64,000 nucleotides of DNA from an uncultured Collinsella sp. (GCA_900552685.1 USAJ01000001.1:62001-126000); one strand, 5' to 3'. Positions 16,351 to 27,168 are shown, counted from the first letter of the stretch. Notes: generated by a model not told the origin, from the sequence alone. Made by a program: numbers and translations.

Positions 16351-16434
16351 AATCTGTTGGCGTGGGGCAAATCTGTCCGCTTGGGCGGGTAGGATGGATG
16401 CATTGATTATTGCGAACAGTTTGAGCGGAGGACC

Positions 16435-19400
16435 ATGCCTGTTCGAATCTATACCACCAATGCCGGCACGGATTTGAGCGATGCCGAGGCGGCGCTACTG
16501 GCCGACCTGGTTGCCCGCCACGGGCGCGCTGTTCTGTTGGCGCCAACATTTGCCGAGCTCGACCTGTGCCGCCATGATGCGACGGAAGCCGGGGTTTCAC
16601 TGGGTGTCGACTACAAGACGCCCACATCGTGGCTCAGCTCGCTGTGGGAGCTTATGGGCGATGGCCGCAGCTTTGTGGACAACCTTCAGCGCCAGATGCT
16701 GTTCTCGGACATGGTCACGCGTCTCGACGATGCCGACCTGCAGCCGCTTTCGCGCAGCCAGGGCACAGTGCGCATGCTCGCGCGCATGGCCCGCGACGTG
16801 TTGCCGGGCGTTGCGGGGACGGGTGCCGAACGATGCCGTGGCGACAACTGCCAGCCTGAGCCAAAAAGCGATGCCGAGGCTCGTGTGTTCGAGCTTTTGC
16901 GCGCCTACGCGGGCGGTTTGGACCGTCGAGATATGGTTGAGCCCTGCGAGGCAGCTGACATTATGACCAGTGTCCTGGCCGATAGCCTGCCGGCGTGCAC
17001 TCGCGCCGTATGCGTGCGCGGTATCACGTCGTTTACGCACGGTCTGCTCGAGCTGCTGTCTGCCGTGGCGAACAATGGGGGAGAGGTCGTCGTGCTGCTT
17101 GCCCGCGAGCAGGCGGCGATGCGCGAGGAGCTTGCCACGGCATTTGATGCCCGCGATGTGTTGTTTGAGATCGCGCCGCTAGGGGAGGGTGTCGGCGCGT
17201 CTGATGCCGCTTACGGGACCGCCGCTCAGCCTGCCTTTATTGAGGTCGCTGGCCCCCATGCCCGTGCTCATGCTTATGCGGACGCAATTGATGATCTGGT
17301 AAAAACGTGCCGGGGTTCCGAGGTCGACGGCGCTTCTGCCGACCCCGTGCGCGTGCTCGTCGTTTCTGCCCGGGCACCCCAGCTGTTCGGCGAGCTCGCC
17401 GCCCGTTTGGCGGCGCGTCACATTGCGGCCGAGACGACTGAGTTCACGGCGTTTTCCCAGTCCATCGCGGGCAGGCAGTTTACGGCGCTCGCCAACCTGA
17501 TCGAGCGTATGAAAGCCGCCGACGAGGGCACCGCTTCCAAGACTGAGTGGTGGCCCGCGCCGGAGCTTACCGACTGGATCTACAGTCCGCTTTCGGGCGC
17601 TGATGCCGTCAATGCCCGTACCTTCGATAAGAATATGCGTCTCTCGCGCAGCAAGACTACCGCGGGCGTCAAGAGCCTGCTGCAGAGCGTGCAGGGCCAG
17701 GTGAGGGGCGCCCGCAAGGCCGCCAGCGAAGATAACTGGTTTAAGAACGTGCCATGCGTGGTCTCGGACGTGTTTCAGGCGCTGTGGCGCGACAAACCCG
17801 TGACGGCGCTCAAGGCCATGCTCGCCGTTGCCGAGGCGCTGCCCGATCGCGCTCTAGGCGGCCTTGACGGCCAGGCCCGTCGCCTGGCGGAGACGGCTCT
17901 GCTGCGCCATGCCATCGACATCCTTATGAACGATGCTCGCGCGCTCGACGTGTCGCAGGCCGCGACCGTGCCGGTTCTCGACGGCGTTCGAACCAAGGTG
18001 GACAAGCGCAGTACCGCCTACGATTACGAGACCTACGAGGTCGATCGCACACCACGAGCACAAGTGCGCTTCGCGTCGCTTGCCGATGCGTCGGTTCTTC
18101 GCCCTGGCAGCTACGATGCCGTGCTGTTTGCCGATGTCGACCTGGACAGCTATCCGCTTTCGCACGAAGAGGGCCCGCTTGCCACGTTGACAGCCGAGCT
18201 GCGCCGCGACGGCGTGTCTTTGGAGCCCGCTGCCCTGCTGCGCGTGCGCTTTGGCCGTGCGATGCAGGCGGCGAGCGGTCCGGTCGCGCTCGCCCGTGTG
18301 ACGCACGATCGCCAGGCACGCGAGTGCTACCCGGCAGCCGTATGGACCGAGCTGTGGGCACATGCCGAGGCCGCTGGCGCTGCCAAGCCCATGCGCGTGG
18401 GCGAGGGCGATATCATCGCCGACTTTGATCCCGCGGCAGGTGAAGGTCTTAGGCGCGAGCGCGTGACCTGTGAAGCTCCTCAGCATCTGAGCGATGAAGC
18501 CATTCCGTATTTGGTCCTGTGCCGTCGCGATGGCGAGGGTGAGGACGCGCCGCTTGTGCCGCGTCTGACGTCCGCCTCGCAGATCGAGGCCTATTCCACC
18601 TGCCCGCTGTGCTGGTTCGTCTCGTATCGCGTCAAGCCCCAGTCGATCGACGCGGGCTTTGGCAACATGGAGAAGGGCAACTTTGTCCACGACGTGCTGG
18701 AGCACTTGCATGCGTGTCTTCCGCAGAAGGGCATGGAGCGCGTGACGCCCGAGAACCTGCCGCGTGTGCAGGAGCTGCTGCGCGAGGTCTTTACCGATAC
18801 CTTGGCCGAGCATGCGGGCAAGCGTGGCAACGAGGGCCCGCTGGTGCCGCTCTCCCCGGTGGAGGAGCGTCAGGTGGCCGAGATCTTGCCGCAGCTGGAG
18901 GGCGTCCTTGCCTACGAGTCCGAGGCGCTGACTCCTTTTGCTCCGCGCTACCTGGAGTTTGCCTTTAACGATCTTAACGTTGAGTATGCCGGTTGGCCGC
19001 TCGGCGGGCGCATCGACCGCGTAGATGTGGATGCCGAGAATCGCGCCGTGGTAATCGACTACAAGCATCGCACGGGCGTTGAGGAGTTTAAGCTCGCCGA
19101 CCCTACGGTGCGCGACGAGGAATCGGGCACGGCGCCCATCGACGACCCGCGCTGGCTGCCACCCCATACCCAGACACTCATCTACGCGCAGGCCATGCGT
19201 CGGGCGCTGGGCCTAGATACCCGTGCTGCGCTCTATTTCTCGACCAAGGGCGGCAAGCCCGCGCTGCGCGGCGCGGCGAGTGCCGAGTTGCTCGAGGAAG
19301 AGCGTGGTGACGGTCGCATCCCGGGCCTCAAGAAGGGCTTCCCGGGCGAGGGCGGCAGCATGGACTTCGATGCCCTGCTCGACCGCGTGGAGACCGGCAT

Positions 19401-19524
19401 TGCCGAGCGCCTGCGCGAGCTCGAGGCAGGTGACGTCGCCGCTGTCGACCCGACATCGGCGCAAGCCGCGCATGCGCGCTGTTCGTATAACCACCAAGGA
19501 ACGTTTGTAAGGAGGGACGTGTAG
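16435..19524 (+). CDS. addB: AddB-like subunit with C-terminal PD-(D/E)XK nuclease
   Basis: 1029 residues. The C-terminal part has a RecB-type nuclease: GNFVHDVLEHLH, then LGGRIDRVDVDAENRAVVIDYKHRTG with the Asp and the DYK motif. Upstream, YSTCPLCWF is the start of the AddB iron-sulfur region. It is directly followed by addA with 3 nt between, so the pair should form the helicase-nuclease that processes double-strand breaks. Two features are unusual: no Walker A is visible near the N-terminus (RAVLLAPTFAEL instead), and only one cysteine (ARCSYNHQ) remains at the C-terminus where AddB has three. ATG 16435 has GGAGG only 3 nt away. Confidence 0.8.
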   Translation: MPVRIYTTNAGTDLSDAEAALLADLVARHGRAVLLAPTFAELDLCRHDATEAGVSLGVDYKTPTSWLSSLWELMGDGRSFVDNLQRQMLFSDMVTRLDDADLQPLSRSQGTVRMLARMARDVLPGVAGTGAERCRGDNCQPEPKSDAEARVFELLRAYAGGLDRRDMVEPCEAADIMTSVLADSLPACTRAVCVRGITSFTHGLLELLSAVANNGGEVVVLLAREQAAMREELATAFDARDVLFEIAPLGEGVGASDAAYGTAAQPAFIEVAGPHARAHAYADAIDDLVKTCRGSEVDGASADPVRVLVVSARAPQLFGELAARLAARHIAAETTEFTAFSQSIAGRQFTALANLIERMKAADEGTASKTEWWPAPELTDWIYSPLSGADAVNARTFDKNMRLSRSKTTAGVKSLLQSVQGQVRGARKAASEDNWFKNVPCVVSDVFQALWRDKPVTALKAMLAVAEALPDRALGGLDGQARRLAETALLRHAIDILMNDARALDVSQAATVPVLDGVRTKVDKRSTAYDYETYEVDRTPRAQVRFASLADASVLRPGSYDAVLFADVDLDSYPLSHEEGPLATLTAELRRDGVSLEPAALLRVRFGRAMQAASGPVALARVTHDRQARECYPAAVWTELWAHAEAAGAAKPMRVGEGDIIADFDPAAGEGLRRERVTCEAPQHLSDEAIPYLVLCRRDGEGEDAPLVPRLTSASQIEAYSTCPLCWFVSYRVKPQSIDAGFGNMEKGNFVHDVLEHLHACLPQKGMERVTPENLPRVQELLREVFTDTLAEHAGKRGNEGPLVPLSPVEERQVAEILPQLEGVLAYESEALTPFAPRYLEFAFNDLNVEYAGWPLGGRIDRVDVDAENRAVVIDYKHRTGVEEFKLADPTVRDEESGTAPIDDPRWLPPHTQTLIYAQAMRRALGLDTRAALYFSTKGGKPALRGAASAELLEEERGDGRIPGLKKGFPGEGGSMDFDALLDRVETGIAERLRELEAGDVAAVDPTSAQAAHARCSYNHQGTFVRRDV

Positions 19525-19527
19525 ACC

Positions 19528-22500
19528 ATGGATCTTTCGACTTTGATGCCGCAACAGCTGCAGATTGTCAAAACGCTCGACCGTCCGCTATTTGTCTCGG
19601 CGGGCGCCGGTTCGGGCAAGACCTTTACCCTTACGCGCCGCATCGTCTACGCGCTCTCGCCCGAATCCGGTCCGTTCGTTGAACATCTGGATCAGGTGCT
19701 CGCTATTACCTTTACCAAAGATGCCGCGGCCGAGATTCGCGACCGCGTGCGCCGTGCGCTTATCGACGAGGGCATGGACGAGGAAGCACTGACCGTCGAC
19801 GACGCGTGGATTTCGACCATTCACGGCATGTGCTCGCGTATCCTGCGCGCGCATGCGCTGGAGCTGGGCATCGACCCCGAGTTCACGGTGCTCACCGATA
19901 CCGACGGGCTTATGGACCAAGCTGTTGAGCATGTGCTGGCCCGCGCGACGGCGCCCGATGCCGCCCCCGAGCTCGCGGCATCGCTCAAGGCCCTCTATGC
20001 CTGGTATCCCATGGCGGGCGAGGGCGGTTCCTTTGGCACCGGCGCGACCATCAAGGGCCTGGTGCGCGACCTGCTGGAGCTGTCGAGCCAGTTGCCGGGC
20101 GGTATGGACGACGTGTGCGTGGCGCGCGGCCAGGCCGATACCTCGGCACTCGCCGATGCCTATCGCGCGGCGCTGGGCGCAAGCAAGGCCGCGACCGAGA
20201 AGGCGCAGATGGCACTCGACGCCATTGACGCGTTCGAGGCGAGCGGCAAGACCATGGCCGATGCAGCGCGACTCATGATGTCGTGCACCATGCCGCGCGC
20301 GAGCAAGGCATTCCCTAAGGAGCAGGTCGAGCTGCTCAAGGCCGAGGCCGCCGATGCGTTTATCAATATCGTGCTTGCCTGCGGTGGCCCGGCGCTCGAT
20401 GCGCTGGTGGGCCTGGCCCGTTCCGTGGAGGCTGAGTATCGCGCGCTGAAGGCTGCCCAGTCCGCTCTCGATAATAACGACCTGCTGCGTATGGCTTACG
20501 AGGCGTTGCGCGATTACCCTGCCATCCGTGCTGCGTACGAGGGCCGCTTTAAGATGGTCATGATCGATGAGTTTCAGGATACCGACCAGATGCAGGTCGA
20601 TCTGATACGCTACCTGACGGGTGCGGGGGAGCGCGCGCTGTGCACCGTGGGCGATGCACAGCAGTCCATCTATCGCTTCCGTGGCGCCGAGGTCGAGGTG
20701 TTTCGCCGCCAGGAGCGCAAGGTGGGCTCCTCTGCTGCGCCCGAGACGGCTGCCGTGGCCGATGCCCCTGCCGGCGAACTCGTCAAACTCGTGCGCAACT
20801 TCCGCAGCCATGACGAGGTGCTGCGTTACGTGGCACGCGTCTTCGACGGCGATGACGGCGGCCTGATGCAGGGCTTTTTGGATCTTGAGGCGAGCGACGG
20901 CCGCAAGGACACGCTGGTGGCGGACGCCTCGCGCCGCCAGGCCCTCTTTGTTGCCGGCGGCAGTATGCAGGAGCGCACACAGGCCAAGGCCCGCGCGATC
21001 GCCGAGCGCTTCCGCGCGCTTGCCGATGCCGGCCAGCCCCAGGGCGGCATGGTACTGCTGCTGGGCCGCATGACCAACGCCGACGTCTACGCCCAGGCCT
21101 TCCGCGATCAGGGGCTCGACTGCGTCATCGCGGGCGGCTCGGTCTTTGCCCAAGCAGCCGAGGTGCAGACGGTGCGCGCCCTGGTTTGTGCGCTCGCCAA
21201 TCCGGCCGATACGGCGCGGGGCCTTATGCCGCTGCTCGCCTCGCCGATGTTTGCGCTCGGCGCTCAGGAGTTCCTGGCGCTGGCGACCAAGCTCGATAGC
21301 GAGACAGGGGAGACCTCGCGCCGGAATATCGACATGGGCATCATGAGCGATTCCGACGTGCCGGGTTTGCAAGACTTGCCGCTTGTGAAGCGCGCCCGCG
21401 AGGTGCTGCGCTACGCACTGCGTCGCGCGGGCCGCGATTCGTTCGCCGCCATCGCGCGCGACGTGGTCAACGCCTCCGGCTGGTTTGTGCGCCTGGCGCA
21501 GCGCGGCCCCGAGGGCAAGGCCATTGCCGCCAACGTGCTCAAGGCGCTCGACGCCGTGGCTGAGGCTGAGGCCGAGTTCGGCAACTCGCCGCGTTCCATC
21601 GCGCTGGCCTTCGACCGCTTCTTGGCGGGCAAGGAGGCCCCGGGCGCGCTCAACGAGGAGGGTGACGGCGCGGTACGCATCATGACGGTGCATGCCTCCA
21701 AGGGTCTGGAATATCCGGTCGTGGCGGTCGCCGAGTGCTTTGGCGTGCGTAAGTCCTCGGGTGCGGCACAGATGGGTCGCGTCGATGGCGGAGCGCAGGT
21801 CGTGGCACTGCCGGCACGCTTCGACGGCGTTAAGCTCGCCGACGGAACCTTTGTGAAGGGCGACGACGTCAAAAAGCAGTTTGAGCATGCGTTTAAGGGC
21901 AAGGGCACGTCGCTGTGGCTGCCGCCGGAGCTCATGGAGGACGTTTGTGCGACGGGTTCTCCCGCCGAGGCATTTGCTCGCCTGCGCAACGACGACCTGC
22001 AGCTCTCGCTCGAGGAGCGGGCCCGCCTGCTCTATGTCGCCATGACGCGAGCACGCGAGCTGGTCATTCTGGCGATGGATGCCGGTGTGAGCCGTGGCAA
22101 GGTGACGGCGCCGACCTTCGATGTCGAGACGGATCTGACCTACGACGTGCTGCGCCGTATTTTGCCGACCGACGCTCTGGACACGCCGCAGCTCGATAGC
22201 GACCGCCTGGTGTTCGACAACTCCCAGCCGGGCGACTACGAGCTCATTTCGCTCACGGACTTTACCTTTGGCGAGCAGGCGTTTGAGGCAAACGCTTCGC
22301 TGGATGCCGAGGGCAGGCTTGTCCGCGGCGATGCGGAGCCGGAGGGTGCCGGTGCAGATGCCCGCGCCGCCGTTCCCGGTCCTGCCGACCCCAAGCCCGA
22401 TTCGTTTGAGCTTGTGTATCCCCAGGCAGTGGGCGTGCGCATGGGCATCTGTCCATTTCCGGTGCGTGACTCGTATAGCTACTCGTCAATCGCCGCGGCG

Positions 22501-23160
22501 CTCCATGCCGAGACAGAAGACCGTGCCGCCGAGGCGCGTGTGCCCATGGACGAGGCTGGCGATGATGCGGAGTCGGATGGTTCCGAGATGACGGATGCGG
22601 ACGTGGCCGCTGTCGAGCCCGCCGGCAACCCCATGGCGCTGGGCTCGGCGTTCCATGCCGCCTGCCAGTGGCTGATCGAGATGGGTTCCGATGCGCTGCC
22701 CGCTGAGCGTGCCGATGCTCTGGCGCGCCTGTGGCGCCTGACGCCGGAGCAGCGCGAACGCTTCGACGTTGCCCTGAACCGCTGGCTCAAGTCGGCTGTT
22801 CGTGCCGATCTGCTCGCGTGGCCGTGCGTTCGCGCCGAGGTGCCGTTCTTTTCGCTGGGCTGCGAGGACGAGGACATCGCTCGCTACGGTGCCTATGCCG
22901 AGGGCGCCATCGATGCACTGGCCACCGACCCGGCCGATCCGTCGCGCGCCCTGGTCATTGATTACAAGACGGGCGGCACGCCGGACGAGACGCCGGACCA
23001 GCTGCTCGAGAAGCACGCCCTGCAGGCGCGCGTTTACGCCGACGTGTTGCACAAGGCGGGCTTTGAGGCCGTGACCGTCAAGTTCGTCCGCGTGGAGCAG
23101 CCGGATCCGACCCTCTTCGTCGAACCCGCCGAACCTCAAGTGGTCACCTACAACTTCTAG
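19528..23160 (+). CDS. addA: AddA helicase-nuclease subunit (UvrD-like)
   Basis: 1210 residues, the usual length for AddA. It unwinds DNA ends and digests one strand. Walker A is SAGAGSGKT near the N-terminus; TFTKDAAAEIRDRVR, the Walker B box VMIDEFQDTD, VGDAQQSIYRFRGA and MTVHASKGLEYPVVAVAE are superfamily 1 helicase motifs in order. The C-terminus has GSAFHAACQWL and LVIDYKTGGTP, the RecB-type nuclease. GGAGG lies 12 nt before ATG 19528. An acidic linker of about 60 residues (EDRAAEARVPMDEAGDDAE) separates helicase and nuclease. It forms an operon with the AddB-like gene. Confidence 0.92.
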   Translation: MDLSTLMPQQLQIVKTLDRPLFVSAGAGSGKTFTLTRRIVYALSPESGPFVEHLDQVLAITFTKDAAAEIRDRVRRALIDEGMDEEALTVDDAWISTIHGMCSRILRAHALELGIDPEFTVLTDTDGLMDQAVEHVLARATAPDAAPELAASLKALYAWYPMAGEGGSFGTGATIKGLVRDLLELSSQLPGGMDDVCVARGQADTSALADAYRAALGASKAATEKAQMALDAIDAFEASGKTMADAARLMMSCTMPRASKAFPKEQVELLKAEAADAFINIVLACGGPALDALVGLARSVEAEYRALKAAQSALDNNDLLRMAYEALRDYPAIRAAYEGRFKMVMIDEFQDTDQMQVDLIRYLTGAGERALCTVGDAQQSIYRFRGAEVEVFRRQERKVGSSAAPETAAVADAPAGELVKLVRNFRSHDEVLRYVARVFDGDDGGLMQGFLDLEASDGRKDTLVADASRRQALFVAGGSMQERTQAKARAIAERFRALADAGQPQGGMVLLLGRMTNADVYAQAFRDQGLDCVIAGGSVFAQAAEVQTVRALVCALANPADTARGLMPLLASPMFALGAQEFLALATKLDSETGETSRRNIDMGIMSDSDVPGLQDLPLVKRAREVLRYALRRAGRDSFAAIARDVVNASGWFVRLAQRGPEGKAIAANVLKALDAVAEAEAEFGNSPRSIALAFDRFLAGKEAPGALNEEGDGAVRIMTVHASKGLEYPVVAVAECFGVRKSSGAAQMGRVDGGAQVVALPARFDGVKLADGTFVKGDDVKKQFEHAFKGKGTSLWLPPELMEDVCATGSPAEAFARLRNDDLQLSLEERARLLYVAMTRARELVILAMDAGVSRGKVTAPTFDVETDLTYDVLRRILPTDALDTPQLDSDRLVFDNSQPGDYELISLTDFTFGEQAFEANASLDAEGRLVRGDAEPEGAGADARAAVPGPADPKPDSFELVYPQAVGVRMGICPFPVRDSYSYSSIAAALHAETEDRAAEARVPMDEAGDDAESDGSEMTDADVAAVEPAGNPMALGSAFHAACQWLIEMGSDALPAERADALARLWRLTPEQRERFDVALNRWLKSAVRADLLAWPCVRAEVPFFSLGCEDEDIARYGAYAEGAIDALATDPADPSRALVIDYKTGGTPDETPDQLLEKHALQARVYADVLHKAGFEAVTVKFVRVEQPDPTLFVEPAEPQVVTYNF

Positions 23161-23170
23161 CCCTCAGATA

Positions 23171-23237
23171 ACTTGCGGTGGAATACGGACTGTTTTGGCC
23201 AAAAAAGCCGCCAAACAGTCCGTATTTCACCGCAACT
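23171..23237. repeat. Long palindrome, 25-bp arms (family member 2)
   Basis: 23171-23195 pairs with 23213-23237 at 23 of 25 positions. The right arm carries the same TTGCGGTGAAATA-CGGACTGTTT theme as the palindrome at 12101-12170, and both loops have GGCGG or GCCGCC words. It follows the addA stop and could also terminate transcription. Confidence 0.8.
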
Positions 23238-23336
23238 GCAAGAGGAGCCGTGTGGGTTTGGCTAGGTTCGGGTGCCGTCCGCGCCGTGCGGTAAAATCGT
23301 TCAGTCAGAACACGAACCCGCATCGGAGCTCATCAC

Positions 23337-26300
23337 ATGGCATTCGTCCATCTGCACAACCACACTGTCTTTTCCATGCTCGACGGCGCAACCCGTATCC
23401 AGGATATGGTCAACCGTGCCGTTGAGCTGGGCATGCCCGCCGTGGCCATTACCGACCACGGCTACATGTATGGCGTGCCCGACCTGGCGCTGGCCTGCGA
23501 CGCCGTCAACCACAACACGCCCGAGTACAAAACCTGGAGCCACGACAAGGCCTTCTTGGAAAAGGACCGTCGTGACGAGCTGGTGGAGCCCGATCCCGAG
23601 GAAAACCCGCGCGAGCATGCCCAGTATGTGAAGGACATGGCCATGTGGGACGAGAAGGGCAATATCGACGAGCTCAAGCCGCCCCTGGTCATCAAACCCA
23701 TCTTTGGCTGCGAGGTCTACTTTACGCCGGACGAGACCCTTGCCCGCGACCACAAGCCCGAGCTCTACCACATGATCCTTCTGGCCAAGGACCAGGAGGG
23801 CTATGTCAACCTGATGCAGACGGTTTCCGAGGCCGCCGTGCAGGGCTTTTACTACAAGCCGCGCGTGACGCTCGACAACCTGCGTCGCCATGCCAAGGGC
23901 ATGATTTGCACGAGCGCCTGCATTGCGGGCATCATCCCCAAATACATCGACCGCGGCGACATGGAAGGCGCCATCAAGTGGGCCGAAACCTTCCGCGACA
24001 CCTTCGATCCCGGCGACTTCTATATCGAGATTCAGGAACACGGCATTACCACCGATAATGGCCTGACCGACGAGCAGATGGACCGTACGCTCATCGACAT
24101 CGCCAAACAGGTGGGCGTCAAGGTCATCGCTACCAACGACTTTCACTACCTGCGCCGCGAGGATGCGCCCGTGCAGGACGTCATCATGTGCATCGGCATG
24201 AACGCCAAGGTCGACGACCCCAACCGCATGCGCATGACCGGCTCGGAGTTTTATATGAAGACCGAGGAGGAGATGCGGGCGATGTTCCCGTATTGCCCCG
24301 AGGCCTGTGACAACACGCTCGAGATTGCCGACAAGTGCTACGTGGAACTGGACTGGGACTCCATCATCCTGCCGCGCTTCCCGTTGCTCGATCCCGGCGA
24401 GACGCACGAGAGCCAGTTCCGCCGCGAGTGCGAGAAAGGCCTGCGCCAGCACTACGGTGACGACTGGGCCACGCGCGAGATCGGCGGCGTCAACATCAAA
24501 GAGCGCTTTGAGTACGAATACAAGGTCATCTGCGACAAGGGCTTTGCCGCCTACTTTTTGATCGTCGCCGAGTACGTGCAATGGGCTAAGGACAACGGCA
24601 TCGGCGTCGGCCCCGGCCGTGGCTCGGCCGCCGGCGCTATCGTCGCCTACGCCATGAACATCACCGCGTTTGACCCGCTCGAGAACGGCCTGATGTTCGA
24701 GAGGTTCCTGTCCCCGCAGCGTACCGAGATGCCCGATATCGATATGGACTTCGACGATGAGCGGCGCCTCGAGGTCGTGGAGCACGTTCGCCAGCTCTAC
24801 GGCCCCGAGAAGGTCACCCACGTCATCACCTACTCGACCATTAAGGCCAAGCAGGCCATCAACGACGCCGCGCGCGTCCTGGACTACCCGGTCTACATGG
24901 GCCAGCGCCTGTCCAAGATGGTCTCGAGCGACCCCAAGGTCAAGCTCAAGCAGGTGCTCGAAAAACAACCCGGCAAAGAGGATCTGTTTAACCCCGACTT
25001 TGCCGAGGCCTATAAAAAGGACGACGACGCCCGCCGCATCATCGACACGGCGCTCTCGATTGAGGGCCTCACCCGTGGCGAGGGCGTGCACGCGTGCGCC
25101 GTTCTGATCTGCCGCGACCCCGTCAACGAGCATGTGCCCACCAAGCTCGACACCAAGGGCGGCGTCGAGATTACCCAGTACGAGGGCCATACCGTTGCCG
25201 ACATGGGCCTGCTCAAGATGGACTTCCTTGGCCTGCGCACGCTGACGGTTATCTCCAAGGCCAAGGCAAACATCAAAAAGAACTTCGGCATCGACATCAA
25301 AGAGGAAGAGATTCCCTTTGACGATCCCGAGATCTTTAAGCTCATGGGCTCCGGCCACACCGCCGGCGTCTTCCAGGTCGAGTCCGCCGGCATGACGGCC
25401 ACGATCAAGAACATGAAACCCACCGAATACAAGCACGTCGTGGCATTGATCGCTCTGTACCGCCCGGGCCCGCTGGGCGCCGGCATGGTTTCGTCCTACA
25501 TCAACCGTATGAACGGCAAGGAGCCGGCCGTCTCCTACGACGACCGCCTGGACGACATCCTGGGCGAAACCTACGGCACCATGGTCTACCAGGAGCAGGT
25601 TATGCTCATCTCCGTCGAGATGTGCGGCTTCTCCAAGGGCGAATCGGACTCGCGTATCCGTAAGCCCGTGGCTAAGAAAAAGATCAAGCTGCTCACGTCG
25701 ACGGTGCTCCACTGGGAGGATGGCTCGGACGAGACCACCTACGACCACTGGATGAACGGTGCTATCAAGAACAACTACACGCGCGAGGTCGCCCAGAAGA
25801 TTTGGGACGATGTTCTCGAGTTCGCGTCTTACGCCTTTAACAAGTCGCACTCCGCCGGCTACGCCATCCTGGTTATGCAGACGGCGTGGCTCAAGGCGCA
25901 CTATCCGCACGAGTACATGGCGGCCGTTCTGACGTCCTACACGGGCAAGACCGACAAGATCGTTCATTACGTCTCGGCGTGCCGCCACGACGGCATCCCC
26001 GTGCTGTCGCCAGATGTCAACGAGTCCGGTACCGAGTTCACGGCTACCAAGGAGGGCGTGCGCTTTGGTCTGGCCGGCATCCGCGGCGTGGGCACTGGCG
26101 TGGCGCAGGCGATTATCGCCGAGCGCGAGGCGGGCGGCCCGTTTAAGACGCTGCACGACTTTGTCGAGCGCGTGGACTCGAGCCAGGCCAACCGTCGCGT
26201 GATCGAATCGCTCATCAAGGCAGGCGCCTTCGACTCCACGGGGTATCCGCGTCGCCAGATGATGAACTTTGTGGATAAGAACAACCCCGAGAACATCATC

Positions 26301-27140
26301 GATGCCGCCGTGAAGCGCCAAAAGGATCGCGCGAGCGGCCAGACGTCGTTCTTCGATATGTTCGGCGACGTTGAGGGCTCGGGCTTTGAGGTGAGCGTGC
26401 CCGATCCGGACGGCCAGGAGTGGGACCGCCACCTTAAGCTGAGCCAGGAGAAGGAGGTTCTGGGCATCTATGTCTCGGACCACCCGTTGCGCCCGTTTGA
26501 GTATGCACTTAGCAAAGCGCGCGACTTCTCGTTCTCGCAGATCGACACCGGCTATGAGGTGCAAAACCCCACGGGCGGTACCATCAACCAGGAGATTCCC
26601 GAGGGCAAGGCGCTGTGGTGGGCCGGCATGGTCTCGAGCGTGTCCAAGCGCGTGACCAAAAACGGCGACCCCATGGGCATCGTGCAGCTCGAGGACATGG
26701 AAGGCGAGGCCACGGTCGTGGTGTTCCCCAAGACCTACAAGGAGGCCGAGGGGTATCTGTACGGCGAGGTCGATCCCGAGACCGGCGCGCAGCTGTCCGA
26801 CGCGTTTGTGCGCATTAAGGGCAAGCTCGAGCGCTCGGACCGCGGCGACCAGATCATCGCGCAGGAGATTGTGCCGCTGGAGCTTAGCGAGGAGAAAAAC
26901 AAGCCCAAGGTCTTTGAGGTCATGGTGCCCAACAGCCGCTTTAGCCAGGGCAATATGGCGCGCCTGGCCACGGTGCTCACCACCAACCCGGGCGGCGACC
27001 GCGTGGAGATCTTTATTGAGCAAGTCGACGGGCGCGTGCTGCGCGCTGAGGTGCCGGCCAAGGTCAATGCACGCTCGATTCCGCTGCTGGCAGAGGCAAA
27101 GGCCATCGTCGGCAACCAAGGCCGCGTGACGGTTATCTAA
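23337..27140 (+). CDS. dnaE: DNA polymerase III alpha subunit DnaE
   Basis: 1267 residues. It is the replicative polymerase. A PHP domain opens the protein (HLHNHTVFSMLDG and ITDHGYMYGV); the catalytic aspartates are in PDIDMDFDDERR, and GPGRGSAAGAIVAYA and GVHACAVLIC follow the PolC/DnaE pattern. Near the C-terminus is a helix-hairpin-helix region and an OB-fold (WWAGMVSSVSKRVTKNGDPMG). The PHP domain carries an insertion of about 60 charged residues (about residues 75-135). ATG 23337 has GGAG 8 nt upstream. A possible -10, TAAAAT at 23292-23297, lies 40 nt before the start. Confidence 0.97.
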   Translation: MAFVHLHNHTVFSMLDGATRIQDMVNRAVELGMPAVAITDHGYMYGVPDLALACDAVNHNTPEYKTWSHDKAFLEKDRRDELVEPDPEENPREHAQYVKDMAMWDEKGNIDELKPPLVIKPIFGCEVYFTPDETLARDHKPELYHMILLAKDQEGYVNLMQTVSEAAVQGFYYKPRVTLDNLRRHAKGMICTSACIAGIIPKYIDRGDMEGAIKWAETFRDTFDPGDFYIEIQEHGITTDNGLTDEQMDRTLIDIAKQVGVKVIATNDFHYLRREDAPVQDVIMCIGMNAKVDDPNRMRMTGSEFYMKTEEEMRAMFPYCPEACDNTLEIADKCYVELDWDSIILPRFPLLDPGETHESQFRRECEKGLRQHYGDDWATREIGGVNIKERFEYEYKVICDKGFAAYFLIVAEYVQWAKDNGIGVGPGRGSAAGAIVAYAMNITAFDPLENGLMFERFLSPQRTEMPDIDMDFDDERRLEVVEHVRQLYGPEKVTHVITYSTIKAKQAINDAARVLDYPVYMGQRLSKMVSSDPKVKLKQVLEKQPGKEDLFNPDFAEAYKKDDDARRIIDTALSIEGLTRGEGVHACAVLICRDPVNEHVPTKLDTKGGVEITQYEGHTVADMGLLKMDFLGLRTLTVISKAKANIKKNFGIDIKEEEIPFDDPEIFKLMGSGHTAGVFQVESAGMTATIKNMKPTEYKHVVALIALYRPGPLGAGMVSSYINRMNGKEPAVSYDDRLDDILGETYGTMVYQEQVMLISVEMCGFSKGESDSRIRKPVAKKKIKLLTSTVLHWEDGSDETTYDHWMNGAIKNNYTREVAQKIWDDVLEFASYAFNKSHSAGYAILVMQTAWLKAHYPHEYMAAVLTSYTGKTDKIVHYVSACRHDGIPVLSPDVNESGTEFTATKEGVRFGLAGIRGVGTGVAQAIIAEREAGGPFKTLHDFVERVDSSQANRRVIESLIKAGAFDSTGYPRRQMMNFVDKNNPENIIDAAVKRQKDRASGQTSFFDMFGDVEGSGFEVSVPDPDGQEWDRHLKLSQEKEVLGIYVSDHPLRPFEYALSKARDFSFSQIDTGYEVQNPTGGTINQEIPEGKALWWAGMVSSVSKRVTKNGDPMGIVQLEDMEGEATVVVFPKTYKEAEGYLYGEVDPETGAQLSDAFVRIKGKLERSDRGDQIIAQEIVPLELSEEKNKPKVFEVMVPNSRFSQGNMARLATVLTTNPGGDRVEIFIEQVDGRVLRAEVPAKVNARSIPLLAEAKAIVGNQGRVTVI

Positions 27141-27168
27141 GCTACCCCGGGTGAGATTGGAGGAAGTG

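Noticed and set aside
19588..21888. Long minus-strand open frame inside addA
   Set aside because: Shadow of addA, Arg/His/Gly-rich with no domain; no ribosome site.
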